A DNA stretch of 64,000 nucleotides, from positions 178,814 through 242,813 of the forward strand of contig JADYXR010000139.1 of NCBI GenBank assembly GCA_021772095.1. Reading direction: 5' to 3'. The stretch is from Candidatus Obscuribacter sp. (GTDB lineage: Bacteria; Cyanobacteriota; Vampirovibrionia; Obscuribacterales; Obscuribacteraceae). Under the pieces are notes generated by a model, which worked only from the letters and a program-made list of their open reading frames with translations, searched no databases and was not told where the DNA came from. The position numbers were made by a program, and so were the translations under genes. Below are positions 8,851-16,782 of this stretch, one piece after another (position 1 is the first letter of the stretch; the number at the start of each line of letters is the position of its first letter).

Positions 8851-9396
8851 TTAAGTGGATTTCTTGAACGGCATGCCGATTTCTTTCAGCAACGCGAGCG
8901 CTTCCTGGTCGGTGCGCGCGGTTGTCACCATGGCAATGTCCATTCCTCGTGTTGCGTCAATTTTGTCGTAACTAATTTCAGGGAAAATAAGTTGCTCTTT
9001 AATACCGAGCGAATAGTTGCCGCGTCCGTCAAATGACTTTGGCGATAGTCCGCGGAAATCTTTGATACGGGGAAGGGCAATGTGAACTAGTTTGGCAAGA
9101 AAGTCATACATGCGTTTTCCGCGCAGCGTGACCGATACGCCGATTGGCATACCTTTTCTGACTTTGTACGTGGCGATGGATTTGCGAGCTCTGTTGACCA
9201 CTGGCTTCTGACCGCTGATCGTGGCCATTTCTTTGACGGCTGATTCGATCGCTTTGGAGTTAGCAGTGGCTTCGCCTACACCCATGTTGATCACCACTTT
9301 GACGACGCGTGGAATTTCCAGATCGTTTGAGTAGTTAAACTGAGTCTTCAGCGCTTTTTTGACGGTCGTTTCGTAGTGATCTTTTACGTTAATCAT
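8851..9396 (-). CDS. rplE: 50S ribosomal protein L5
   Basis: L5 binds 5S rRNA and contacts the P-site tRNA elbow and S13. The 181-residue product has normal length and the family motifs: [16 protein letters not shown] near residue 28, [19 protein letters not shown], the loop [19 protein letters not shown], and [19 protein letters not shown] with the C-terminal region [17 protein letters not shown]. It follows rplX by 82 nt and precedes rpsN by 10 nt, the canonical order. Confidence 0.98.
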   Translation of the reverse strand: MINVKDHYETTVKKALKTQFNYSNDLEIPRVVKVVINMGVGEATANSKAIESAVKEMATISGQKPVVNRARKSIATYKVRKGMPIGVSVTLRGKRMYDFLAKLVHIALPRIKDFRGLSPKSFDGRGNYSLGIKEQLIFPEISYDKIDATRGMDIAMVTTARTDQEALALLKEIGMPFKKST

Positions 9397-9478
9397 CTCT
9401 CGGTCCCTTTTGTCTTTAGCCGGACGGTCTTTGTCGTCAGCTTATATAGTCCGTTTCGTTCGCTCGGTCATCGACTGT

Positions 9479-9940
9479 TTATGTGTCGAGTGACTCACCG
9501 CATTTTTTGCAAACGCGAGTTTTCTTGCCGCTATCCTGAACTTTGTGAGAAATTCTGGTTGTGTTTTTGCACGATGTGCAAAACAGCATTACGCGACTGG
9601 CGAATATCGGAGCTTCTTTCTTAATCAGTCCGCCCTTGCCCATTGCGGTTTTCGCTTTGGATGCGCGGGTGATTACATTGAAGCCTTCGACCACGATTTT
9701 GCCTTTGCTGGCAAACACGGTCAAAACTTTTCCAGTCTTGCCTTTGCCCTGGGTCTCGGAACCAGTCATTAGTTTGACCATGTCACCACGGCGAACGTGT
9801 ACTGATGCCACCAGGTTGGTTGCGCCTTTTTTGATCAGCGCTTGAGAAACTACGGTCGCGCCGCCTTTTTTCACTTTTGGTGAAAGAGGAGCCTGGCAGT
9901 AGCTCACTTTTCTGACTTTCTTCTTTTCAGCAGTAGCCAT
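9479..9940 (-). CDS. rplX: 50S ribosomal protein L24 with zinc ribbon and N-terminal extension
   Basis: L24 is an assembly initiator of the 50S subunit. The KOW-containing core starts near residue 48 ([19 protein letters not shown]) and continues with [19 protein letters not shown] and [10 protein letters not shown]. The C-terminus has two Cys pairs (FCTSC and VCKKC) forming a zinc ribbon seen in many bacterial L24 proteins. About 45 residues precede the core and include a basic stretch. The length of 153 compares with about 105 for the family. rplX starts 5 nt after rplN, its likely ribosome-binding site (GGAGG) lying inside the rplN 3' end. Confidence 0.95.
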   Translation of the reverse strand: MATAEKKKVRKVSYCQAPLSPKVKKGGATVVSQALIKKGATNLVASVHVRRGDMVKLMTGSETQGKGKTGKVLTVFASKGKIVVEGFNVITRASKAKTAMGKGGLIKKEAPIFASRVMLFCTSCKNTTRISHKVQDSGKKTRVCKKCGESLDT

Positions 9941-9945
9941 GAGAG

Positions 9946-10314
9946 TTATAGAACCTCCGGAGCAAGCGAAATGATCTTCGTGAAATTCTTGTCGCGGAGT
10001 TCGCGGGCAATCGGTCCGAAGACCCGGGTACCTTTAGGGTTGCCGTCTTTCTGAATGATGACGGCGGCGTTGTCGTCAAATCTGATTGATGTGCCGTCGG
10101 GACGGTGCACGCTCTGTTTGACTCGGACGATGACGGCTTTGACGACGTCCGATTTTTTGACAGGCATGTTAGGGAGTGCTTCTTTGACGGTCGCAACGAT
10201 GGTGTCACCCACGGTGGCGAATACTTTTCTCGAACCACCCAGCACGCGAATGCAAAGAAGCTCTCGGGCTCCTGTGTTATCTGCGCATGTCAATCGCGTT
10301 TCTTGCTGAATCAT
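9946..10314 (-). CDS. rplN: 50S ribosomal protein L14
   Basis: L14 forms part of intersubunit bridges and binds the silencing factor RsfS in many bacteria. The 122-residue protein is of standard length, starting [20 protein letters not shown], with [21 protein letters not shown], an Arg-rich central region and [20 protein letters not shown] at the end. Its ATG overlaps the rpsQ stop in a TAATG arrangement (1-nt overlap), indicating translational coupling across the S10-spc junction, so the two groups are probably one transcript here. Confidence 0.98.
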   Translation of the reverse strand: MIQQETRLTCADNTGARELLCIRVLGGSRKVFATVGDTIVATVKEALPNMPVKKSDVVKAVIVRVKQSVHRPDGTSIRFDDNAAVIIQKDGNPKGTRVFGPIARELRDKNFTKIISLAPEVL

Positions 10315-10583
10315 TATTTTGACTCCTTGAGTTGAGCGTCTGGCGATTTTTCAAGAATTTCGAGCAAGGTCCAGGTCTTATCCTTGGACAATGGACGGCA
10401 CTCTTGAATTTTCACTCTGTCGCCGATTCCGCACTCATTTTTTTCATCATGAGCTTTGAATTTGTTCGTCTTCACCATCTGTTTTTCGTACTTAGGATGG
10501 GGATATCGGCTTTCGATGGCGACCACAATTGTCTTTTCCATTTTATTGGAAGTGACTTTTCCGATTAATTCCTTCTTGGGCAT
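10314..10583 (-). CDS. rpsQ: 30S ribosomal protein S17
   Basis: S17 is an early 16S rRNA-binding protein with an OB fold. The 89-residue product shows [38 protein letters not shown] and the signature [20 protein letters not shown]. Length is normal. The ATG at 10583 lies 64 nt after rpmC, and its stop overlaps the rplN start by one base. This is the last gene of the S10-operon portion in the classical scheme. Confidence 0.97.
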   Translation of the reverse strand: MPKKELIGKVTSNKMEKTIVVAIESRYPHPKYEKQMVKTNKFKAHDEKNECGIGDRVKIQECRPLSKDKTWTLLEILEKSPDAQLKESK

Positions 10584-10647
10584 TTTCTTTTCCGAACCTC
10601 TATTAGCTATCCCGTCCTCTCAGATTAGTGGTACCAGAGTGGTATCA

Positions 10648-10872
10648 CTACTGAGCTGCTGCTGCTGCGGCTGTCTCTTCTTCTGTAATTAGTTTTTGGT
10701 GCTCGATGGTGAGCAATCGCGCCAGAAGTTTCTTGGCGGTGCGGAGTCGGGCTGGACTCTCGAGTTTTCTCAAAGCGAGTTGAAAACGCAATTCGACGAT
10801 CTGTTTACGAGCGTCAGAGATGTGCGCTTGTGTTTCTTCTGCCGATAGTTCTCTTATGTCTTGAACTTTCAT
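10648..10872 (-). CDS. rpmC: 50S ribosomal protein L29
   Basis: L29 lies at the polypeptide exit tunnel and helps form the docking site for trigger factor and SRP. From the ATG at 10872 the 74-residue protein reads MKVQDIRELSAEE, with LVELRFQLA-like IVELRFQLALRKLESPARLR and a long helical hairpin. The start is chosen because GGAGG lies 9 bases upstream and homology begins there; a longer frame reaching into rplP is not supported. The end is an acidic patch followed by a run of alanines (EEETAAAAAAQ), slightly beyond the family length. It lies 5 nt after rplP. Confidence 0.96.
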   Translation of the reverse strand: MKVQDIRELSAEETQAHISDARKQIVELRFQLALRKLESPARLRTAKKLLARLLTIEHQKLITEEETAAAAAAQ

Positions 10873-10877
10873 GTTGC

Positions 10878-11294
10878 CTAACCTCCGTGATGGCGCTCGA
10901 CTACGCGGCATTTGACCGGTAGTTTTTGAGCTGCCAATTTCAAAGCTTTGACGGCGTCTTCTTTAGATACGCCAGCCATTTCAAACATTACGCGTCCGGT
11001 CTTAACGACCGCGATCCAGAATTCAGGGTTACCTTTACCGGATCCCATCCGAACTTCGGCTGGTTTCTTGGTGCAGGATTTATCAGGGAATACGCGAATC
11101 CACAATTGACCGCCCCGTTTTACCGATCTGGTCATCGCTTTTCTGGCTGCTTCGATCTGGCGTGATGTAATCCAAGCCGGCTCGAGAACTTGCAGTCCGT
11201 ATTCACCCATTTGCACAGTCACGCCGCGGGTTTCGGTGCCGCACATGCGACCGCGGTGAAACTTACGAAATTTGGTGCGCTTAGGCTGTAGCAT
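10878..11294 (-). CDS. rplP: 50S ribosomal protein L16
   Basis: L16 organises the 23S rRNA around the A-site tRNA and peptidyl-transferase centre. The 138-residue protein has the normal length and motifs: [19 protein letters not shown] at the start, [57 protein letters not shown] and a C-terminal [18 protein letters not shown]. It begins 5 nt after rpsC and ends 5 nt before rpmC, so the three are tightly coupled. Confidence 0.98.
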   Translation of the reverse strand: MLQPKRTKFRKFHRGRMCGTETRGVTVQMGEYGLQVLEPAWITSRQIEAARKAMTRSVKRGGQLWIRVFPDKSCTKKPAEVRMGSGKGNPEFWIAVVKTGRVMFEMAGVSKEDAVKALKLAAQKLPVKCRVVERHHGG

Positions 11295-11299
11295 GGTGC

Positions 11300-12061
11300 T
11301 TAACCTGCCTTCCTGGGTCTACGCCCAGATTTGTCATTGTCTCTCTTCCCACGATCTTGACGGTTTTCGGAATTTTGACGATCCCGATCCGATTGCGTTT
11401 TGATGTTTGGCGGTGACCATTGTCCGGGTTCGAGTTCGCCTCTGAAGACCCAAACTTTGATTCCGATAATGCCCATGACCGTGTTGGCTTCGGACGTTCC
11501 GTAATCGATATCCGCTCTCAATGTTTGTAGTGGAATGCGGCCTTCTTTAGCCCATTCCGTACGGGCGATTTCAGCACCACCCAGACGACCTGCCACCATA
11601 ACTTTGACGCCGATGGCGCCGGCGCGCATGCAACGTTGCATGGCTTGCTTCATGGCGCGACGGAAGGCGACCCGTTTTTCCAACTGCTGAGCAATTGAAT
11701 CTGCAACCAGTTTCGATTCGAGATCGACGCGGTTGATTTCAAGAATGTTGATTCTGATGTCGAGACCGGTTCTATTAAGAAGACCTTTGAGCTTGCCGGT
11801 CAGGTCTTCGATACCCTGTCCGCCCTTACCGACGACTACGCCAGGACGAGCTGTATAGATGTCGATTTGAACTTGATCGGCTTTGCGTTGAATCTCGCAC
11901 TTAGACACACCGGCTCCGGCTAATTCTTTGGCAAGAAATTGGCGAAGGCGATGATCTTCTTCGATAAGAGGAGCAACGTCTTTCTTTGTGACAAACCAGT
12001 TGGACGACCAGCCTTTATGAATGCCAAGTCGAAAACCGTTAGGATTAACTTTCTGACCCAA
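11300..12061 (-). CDS. rpsC: 30S ribosomal protein S3 with basic tail
   Basis: S3 is in the 30S head at the mRNA entry site and has helicase activity with S4 and S5. The 253-residue product begins [18 protein letters not shown], has the KH domain with the loop [13 protein letters not shown] around residue 75, and the C-terminal signature [20 protein letters not shown] and VWVFRGE. The start is TTG at 12061, supported by homology and by an AGGA about 8 bases upstream. After residue 222 an Arg/Asp/Asn-rich tail of about 30 residues ([19 protein letters not shown]) extends the protein. It lies 93 nt after rplV. Confidence 0.97.
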   Translation of the reverse strand: MGQKVNPNGFRLGIHKGWSSNWFVTKKDVAPLIEEDHRLRQFLAKELAGAGVSKCEIQRKADQVQIDIYTARPGVVVGKGGQGIEDLTGKLKGLLNRTGLDIRINILEINRVDLESKLVADSIAQQLEKRVAFRRAMKQAMQRCMRAGAIGVKVMVAGRLGGAEIARTEWAKEGRIPLQTLRADIDYGTSEANTVMGIIGIKVWVFRGELEPGQWSPPNIKTQSDRDRQNSENRQDRGKRDNDKSGRRPRKAG

Positions 12062-12154
12062 GATCCTGTCCTCTCTTAATTACCGTGTGTTTTTGAAGCG
12101 TGAGCTTCGGTTCTAAACTGGTGGCGTATTGCCACCACTCTTTTGGACTAAAAC

Positions 12155-12505
12155 TTATACGTCTGAAATCGTGAGCGTGATGTGGCTCGTTCTTTTCAAG
12201 ATAGGCATCGCTCTTCCGCGAGCACGAGCTCTGAATCTGCGTGGCAAGGTTGGTCCTTGATCGGCAAATGCTTCGACGATTACCAATTGATCGGCATCTT
12301 CTCTGGAGATCGGATGCTTCTCATGGTGAATGAGGTTGTACATAGCCGCATGGAGTACTTTCCAAACTGGCTTGGCCGCTTTGTACGGCATGAAAGTAAG
12401 AATGTCGATTGCTTCGCCGGCTTTCTTGCCGCGAATTACATCCACGACGCGGCGCACCTTTCTCGGTGACATTCTTATCCACTTTGCTTGCGACTTGCTT
12501 TGCAT
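12155..12505 (-). CDS. rplV: 50S ribosomal protein L22
   Basis: L22 lines the nascent-peptide exit tunnel and is a macrolide-resistance locus. The 116-residue product shows KWIRMSPRKVRRVVDVIRGK, the helix with LTFMPYKAAKPVWKVLHAA, and the tunnel-hairpin region ending GPTLPRRFRARARGRAMPIL followed by KRTSHITLTISD. Length is normal. The ATG at 12505 has a GAGG about 10 bases upstream. It follows rpsS by 18 nt and precedes rpsC by 93 nt. Confidence 0.98.
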   Translation of the reverse strand: MQSKSQAKWIRMSPRKVRRVVDVIRGKKAGEAIDILTFMPYKAAKPVWKVLHAAMYNLIHHEKHPISREDADQLVIVEAFADQGPTLPRRFRARARGRAMPILKRTSHITLTISDV

Positions 12506-12523
12506 CGCTCGAGTCCTCTTTAA

Positions 12524-12805
12524 TTAACCGCGTTTGGCTGTTTTGTCTGCGCCGGCGTGACCCTTGAAGAGTCTTGTCGGTGCGAATTCACCCAGTCTAT
12601 GCCCGATCATTTGTTCGGTTACGTAGATTGGCACATGTTTGCGACCGTTGTAGATTGCAATCGTATGACCGATCATGTCCGGCGAGATCATTGAAGCCCG
12701 CGACCATGATTTGATAACCTTCTTTTCACCCTTACGGTTCATCTCTTCAACTTTCTTGAGGAGCGAGGGATGAATGAACGGTCCCTTCTTTAGCGATCGA
12801 CCCAC
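12524..12805 (-). CDS. rpsS: 30S ribosomal protein S19
   Basis: S19 forms a complex with S13 in the 30S head and contacts the A-site tRNA side. The 93-residue protein has normal length: [60 protein letters not shown] and [20 protein letters not shown]. The start is GTG at 12805 with a perfect AGGAGG five bases upstream. It lies 13 nt after rplB and 18 nt before rplV, the standard order. Confidence 0.98.
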   Translation of the reverse strand: MGRSLKKGPFIHPSLLKKVEEMNRKGEKKVIKSWSRASMISPDMIGHTIAIYNGRKHVPIYVTEQMIGHRLGEFAPTRLFKGHAGADKTAKRG

Positions 12806-12818
12806 AATTACCTCCTAC

Positions 12819-13646
12819 TTACTTCGTTCTTCTCTTAACGATGAAACGATCTGACGGTCTGCGACCACGACGAGTTTTGTATCCCATTGCCGGCTTGCCC
12901 CAAGGTGTTTGAGGTTTGCCGCCGATAGGCGATTTGCCTTCACCACCACCATGTGGGTGGTCGACTGCGTTCATTGCGACGCCTCGGTTAGCTGGTTTGA
13001 TTCCCATCCAACGTTTGCGTCCTGCCTTACCTAAAGTTACGTTTTTGGCATCAGTGTTGCCGAGTTGACCGATGGTCGCCATGCAGTCCAGGTGGACCAT
13101 ACGCATCTCACCGGACGGCAATCTCAAGGTTGCCATGTTGCCTTCTTTGGCGAGCAATTGGATTTGCACGCCGGCTGCGCGACCAAGTTGTCCACCGCGA
13201 CCGAGCGTCAGCTCGACGTTGTGAATCATGGTACCCAGCGGGATCTGACGGAGAGTCATGGCGTTGCCGATTTGAATCTCAGCAGTTTTGCCACTCATTA
13301 CTTTGGCACCAACCTTGATACCAAGGGGAGCGAGGATATAACGCTTCTCGCCATCCACGTACCAGATCAAACAAATTCTTGTGTTGCGGTTGGGATCGTA
13401 TTCGATCGTTTTGACGGTGCCAGGAATATCATGCTTATCGCGTCTGAAATCGATAATCCGATATTGACGTTTGTGACCGCCACCGATGTGACGTACGGTC
13501 AGACGACCCTGGTTGTTACGACCGCCAGACTTGGTTTTGAACCGGCAAAGCGACTTTTCAGGTTTTGATGTCGTGATGTCCGAAAAATCGAACAGCGACA
13601 TGTTGCGTCGTCCTGCGGATGTTGGTTTTACTTTTCTGACCGGCAT
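12819..13646 (-). CDS. rplB: 50S ribosomal protein L2
   Basis: L2 is a conserved 23S rRNA-binding protein required for peptidyl-transferase activity and subunit association. The 275-residue protein has normal length. It includes [40 protein letters not shown], and the catalytically implicated segment [20 protein letters not shown] near residue 225 with the family histidine, then [18 protein letters not shown]. It follows rplW by 57 nt and precedes rpsS by 13 nt. Confidence 0.99.
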   Translation of the reverse strand: MPVRKVKPTSAGRRNMSLFDFSDITTSKPEKSLCRFKTKSGGRNNQGRLTVRHIGGGHKRQYRIIDFRRDKHDIPGTVKTIEYDPNRNTRICLIWYVDGEKRYILAPLGIKVGAKVMSGKTAEIQIGNAMTLRQIPLGTMIHNVELTLGRGGQLGRAAGVQIQLLAKEGNMATLRLPSGEMRMVHLDCMATIGQLGNTDAKNVTLGKAGRKRWMGIKPANRGVAMNAVDHPHGGGEGKSPIGGKPQTPWGKPAMGYKTRRGRRPSDRFIVKRRTK

Positions 13647-13703
13647 AATAAATGTCCTTCTGCGTACCGTTGAGGGATTCTTTGGTTGTCCGAGTTCTAA
13701 TTC

Positions 13704-14009
13704 TTAGCCTTCGAACAACTCAAGCGGATCTCCGCCGATGGAGACGATCGCTTTTTTGCCATCTTTAGGAACGCGACCATGCCGTCTTCTGCGGCTGAAT
13801 CTGCCTCTGATGGGTGCGGTGTTAACGGAAATAATTTCAGTTTTGTTGGCAGGATAAAGCTCTTTGATGAGCTGCTCCATCGCAAGTTTGATCTCGACCT
13901 TGTTGGCGTCTTTCGTCACTTCGAAGGTGTATTGACCAAGCTGGGTCATCTGAGCTGATTTCTCAGTGATGATTGGTCTCAGAATTATTTGGGAGTATCT
14001 CTTATCCAT
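13704..14009 (-). CDS. rplW: 50S ribosomal protein L23
   Basis: L23 sits at the tunnel exit and is the main docking protein for trigger factor and SRP. The 101-residue product shows the family motif ILRPIITEKSAQMTQLGQYT followed by FEVTKDANKVEIKLAMEQL and a basic loop GRFSRRRRHGRVPKDGKKA. Length is normal. The ATG at 14009 follows an AGGA. It lies between rplD (63 nt) and rplB (57 nt), the expected order. Confidence 0.97.
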   Translation of the reverse strand: MDKRYSQIILRPIITEKSAQMTQLGQYTFEVTKDANKVEIKLAMEQLIKELYPANKTEIISVNTAPIRGRFSRRRRHGRVPKDGKKAIVSIGGDPLELFEG

Positions 14010-14072
14010 GATCTTTTCCTGATTCTTCCTGGCTTGAGTTCGAATTAAAAACCTTGTCTCTACCCGTGGTGC

Positions 14073-14996
14073 CTAGTCTTCTTTTTTCTTAGGCTTGTCG
14101 GACTTTTCGGACTTGGCTTTATCGGCTTTAGCAGCTGCTTTCTTATCTTTTTCAGTATCGGTCTTTTTAGCAGGTGCCTTGTCGGCTTTGGCTTTTTCTT
14201 CCTTGGCTGGCTTTGGTGATTTCACTTTGCCTTTGCCGCCGTCAGTTTTGTTTTTAGCTTCTTTGGCTTTTCTGACTGGCCTCTTAGCAGACTTCTTCTT
14301 AGAAGAAGATTTCTTTTCTGCTTTCTCTTCTTTCGGATATGGATTGTCCGAAACTTCTTTCTTGAGATTCTTGTTGATAGTTTCGATTGCATTCTCTGAA
14401 GTGAGGATGACATCGAAGTGCAGCAGGTCTTTTACGTTGACCTGACTGGCGGAAATCACTTTCAACTTTTCAATGTTGCGTGCAGCGCGAAGAACTTTTG
14501 CATCGTTTTCATCTTTAGGATTGTTGAGAACGACTAATACTTTTTTGCCGGTCTCGATGCTCAGATCTTTCAAAAGTTGTACGAATTGTTTGGTCTTCGC
14601 TTCGCCGAATGAGTCGAAGGTTTTGACTACGATGAACTTTTCGCGTGATACGGAAAGTGCCGATCTCAATGCGACGTGACGCATTTTTTGTGGCATGGCG
14701 ATGGAATAATCTCTTGGTTTTGGTCCAAAAATTACGCCGCCGCCTTTCCATAATGGTGAACGGATCGAACCAGCTCTTGCACGTCCTGTACCTTTTTGGC
14801 GCCAGGGCTTGCGTCCGCCGCCTCGTACTTCAGCGCGTGTCTTGGTGTTGGCGCTTCCGGATCTTGCATTAGCAAGCTGTCTTATCACGGCTTGATGCAT
14901 CGGCCCGACTTTGAGCTCGCTGGCAAAAACGCTGTCTTCGAGGGTTAACCCGCCTACTTTTTTGCCTTTCAGATCTAGCACTTGCGTGGATGTCAT
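14073..14996 (-). CDS. rplD: 50S ribosomal protein L4 with long lysine-rich tail
   Basis: L4 lines the exit tunnel; in gamma-proteobacteria it represses its own S10 operon. The core shows the tunnel-loop signature NTKTRAEVRGGGRKPWRQKG followed by TGRARAGSIRSPLWKGGGVI, then GPKPRDYSIAMPQKMRHVAL. The core ends near residue 205. About 100 further residues are almost entirely Lys, Ala, Glu, Asp, Ser and Pro (for example KSSSKKKSAKRPVRKAKEA), giving 307 residues against about 205 usual. It lies between rplC (62 nt) and rplW (63 nt). The tail is expected to be disordered and may bind rRNA or other polyanions. Confidence 0.97.
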   Translation of the reverse strand: MTSTQVLDLKGKKVGGLTLEDSVFASELKVGPMHQAVIRQLANARSGSANTKTRAEVRGGGRKPWRQKGTGRARAGSIRSPLWKGGGVIFGPKPRDYSIAMPQKMRHVALRSALSVSREKFIVVKTFDSFGEAKTKQFVQLLKDLSIETGKKVLVVLNNPKDENDAKVLRAARNIEKLKVISASQVNVKDLLHFDVILTSENAIETINKNLKKEVSDNPYPKEEKAEKKSSSKKKSAKRPVRKAKEAKNKTDGGKGKVKSPKPAKEEKAKADKAPAKKTDTEKDKKAAAKADKAKSEKSDKPKKKED

Positions 14997-15058
14997 TTTC
15001 GTCGTCTCTCTGGTTATTCTCTGAATGTCTTTGAAATCGGCTTATGGTTTAAAACCGA

Positions 15059-15703
15059 TTAGCCGTTCCACTTCAATCTGGTAGGGCTAATTAAAACAAG
15101 ACTTCCCTCGGCTCCGGGAACTGGTCCCTTGATCAAGAGAAGATTTTTGTCTGTGTCAACGCGAACTATTTTAGTGCGGCGCGTGCATACATTTTGGTTG
15201 CCCATTTGACCAGGCATGTGGGTTCCGCGGAAAACGCGACCGGGAGTGGTGCCGGCGCCGATCGAACCCATCGAGCGGTGGAATTTGGAACCGTGGGTCA
15301 TAGGACCGCGGGCGGCGTGGTAACGCTTGACCGTGCCCTGGAAACCTTTACCGATTGACTTGCCGCGTACGTCGACGAGCATTTCTTCTTTGAGAATCTC
15401 GGCGATTGGCAGCGGTTGTCCAACATTATATGTAGCGGAATCGGCAACGTGGAATTCTCTGAGTGGTGCCACTGGAGCGATTTCGTTCTTTTTAAAAGAA
15501 CCGAGAGCAGGCTTGGTGAGCTTGCGCTCTTTGATTGCGAAGGCACCGACTTGGATTGCTTCGTAACCGTCTTTGTCTTTTGTGAGCTTACGGGTGACGA
15601 TGTTCTCGCCAAGTTGGACTACGGTGACAGGAATAGACAGACCTTCTTTCGAATAGATCTGCGTCATTCCAATCTTTTTGCCAAACACGCCTAGAGTTTT
15701 CAT
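15059..15703 (-). CDS. rplC: 50S ribosomal protein L3
   Basis: L3 is an early 50S assembly protein whose central extension reaches the peptidyl-transferase centre. The 214-residue product has normal length, with MKTLGVFGKKIGMTQIYSKE at the start, and the signature region KGFQGTVKRYHAARGPMTHG followed by SKFHRSMGSIGAGTTPGRVF and GTHMPGQMGNQNVCTRRTKI. The ATG at 15703 has an AGGA about 8 bases upstream. It follows rpsJ by 72 nt and precedes rplD by 62 nt. Confidence 0.98.
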   Translation of the reverse strand: MKTLGVFGKKIGMTQIYSKEGLSIPVTVVQLGENIVTRKLTKDKDGYEAIQVGAFAIKERKLTKPALGSFKKNEIAPVAPLREFHVADSATYNVGQPLPIAEILKEEMLVDVRGKSIGKGFQGTVKRYHAARGPMTHGSKFHRSMGSIGAGTTPGRVFRGTHMPGQMGNQNVCTRRTKIVRVDTDKNLLLIKGPVPGAEGSLVLISPTRLKWNG

Positions 15704-15775
15704 TCCTAGTTCCTCAACACTGCGACTTTCGAAATCCGTTTTGTAATCGGCTTCTCGGTCGCCTCGCTTTACTGC

Positions 15776-16171
15776 TTATAGTTTCACTTCGATATCAACG
15801 CCAGCCGGCAAGTCGAGGCGCATTAGCGCATCTGCCGTGGTCGGCGTCGGGTCATTGATGTCGATCAATCTTTTATGAATGCGGATTTCAAAGTGCTCTC
15901 TCGACTTCTTGTCGACGTGAGGAGAGCGCAGAACGCAATAAACTCTCTTGCGTGTCGGCAGGGGAACTGGTCCGCAAATGGTTGCACCTGTACGGCGCGC
16001 CGTGTCAACGATTTGATCGGCTGACTTATCGAGAAGTCTGTGGTCGTACGACTTCAAACGAATGCGGATGCGCTGCACTTTACCAGTGCCGGCTTGTCCT
16101 TCGGTTTTTTTAGTTTTGGCGCCAGCCATATGCCCATGTTCTCCATTGGTGGTGGAACTACTCGTTGCCAT
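15776..16171 (-). CDS. rpsJ: 30S ribosomal protein S10 with N-terminal extension
   Basis: S10 is in the 30S head and, as NusE, also takes part in transcription antitermination with NusB and NusG. From about residue 32 the protein matches the family: [31 protein letters not shown] region, [20 protein letters not shown] and the C-terminal [17 protein letters not shown]. Two starts are possible. The ATG at 16171 gives 131 residues but lacks a Shine-Dalgarno; the ATG at 16129 gives 117 residues and has a GGAG 11 bases upstream. Either way there is an extra Lys/Gly/Thr-rich segment before the core. It is first in the cluster, after a 600-nt region. Confidence 0.95.
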   Translation of the reverse strand: MATSSSTTNGEHGHMAGAKTKKTEGQAGTGKVQRIRIRLKSYDHRLLDKSADQIVDTARRTGATICGPVPLPTRKRVYCVLRSPHVDKKSREHFEIRIHKRLIDINDPTPTTADALMRLDLPAGVDIEVKL

Positions 16172-16411
16172 CTACATATAGAAGGAACGATTCGACTGAT
16201 GAAAGTCGTTTTGATAATCGTCGTTAGTTCTGCCGGTGCTGTCTGGGGTCGAGACTGGGAGCGGTGACCGCATCCCCGGTGGGACCTCATAATTCGCGAA
16301 GCGAAGGGCAAACGATACAGCCCGCGAGTGCCTTCTTCGTGTCGGACCAGGTTAACTCGGTCTTATATTCGAAGGCGTCACAGGTTGCCGTTTCCGGCGA
16401 ACGAACCACAC

Positions 16412-16441
16412 ATTCTACATACTAACCATATGGGGACGCAA
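16412..16441 (-). promoter_or_regulatory. Candidate promoter of the S10 cluster
   Basis: On the minus strand TTGCGT (16441-16436) is followed after 18 bp by TAGAAT (16417-16412). The -10 hexamer and the 18-bp spacer are the same as in the better promoter of the tRNA-tuf operon, while the -35 matches only its first three bases. Initiation here would give a leader of about 230 nt before rpsJ, long enough for autogenous control. This is inferred from position and hexamers only. Confidence 0.35.
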
Positions 16442-16710
16442 AAATTTTATCTCACAATAATGTTTTCTTTCGATTTGCCCGAGGTCGATCCCCTGTCCCG
16501 ATCTTCGGAAACAGGCATTGGGGCGGCTCCTTTGTAGTCAAGCGTTCAAAATTGGATTGGGTAATTGTGTAAAGAGCCCTGCAACATCTCGAGTCACAGC
16601 TTTTGCAGAATTTGGTAAATCGCGAATTCGGGTCGCCGAGCCAAGTGGGACAAACCGATCAAATCCTGGTCTTCGAACTGGGAGTCGGTTTTGATTTTGG
16701 GTCAGAGATC

Positions 16711-16739
16711 CGGGTAAAGTCGATCGCCTTCTCTATAAT
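16711..16739 (+). promoter_or_regulatory. Candidate promoter for the serine hydrolase gene
   Basis: A perfect TATAAT at 16734-16739 lies about 44 nt upstream of the chosen start codon. The -35 position at 17-bp spacing reads CGGGTA, a poor match, so an activator or an alternative element may be needed. Transcription would begin near 16746 with a short 5' leader. Confidence 0.4.
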
Positions 16740-16782
16740 CAAATGCAAATTAGACATCGGTCGTTCGTGAGAGGGGTTGGAT

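Larger units (their letters stand above)
16172..16782. other. Divergent non-coding region between rpsJ and the serine hydrolase
   Basis: These 611 nt hold the 5' region of the S10 cluster on the minus strand and that of the serine hydrolase gene on the plus strand. I see a candidate promoter for each direction, given as separate entries, and an 8-bp palindrome TTCGCGAA near 16293. In many bacteria tuf lies directly upstream of rpsJ; here tuf is about 4.4 kb further upstream. No RNA gene is recognised in this stretch. Confidence 0.6.
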
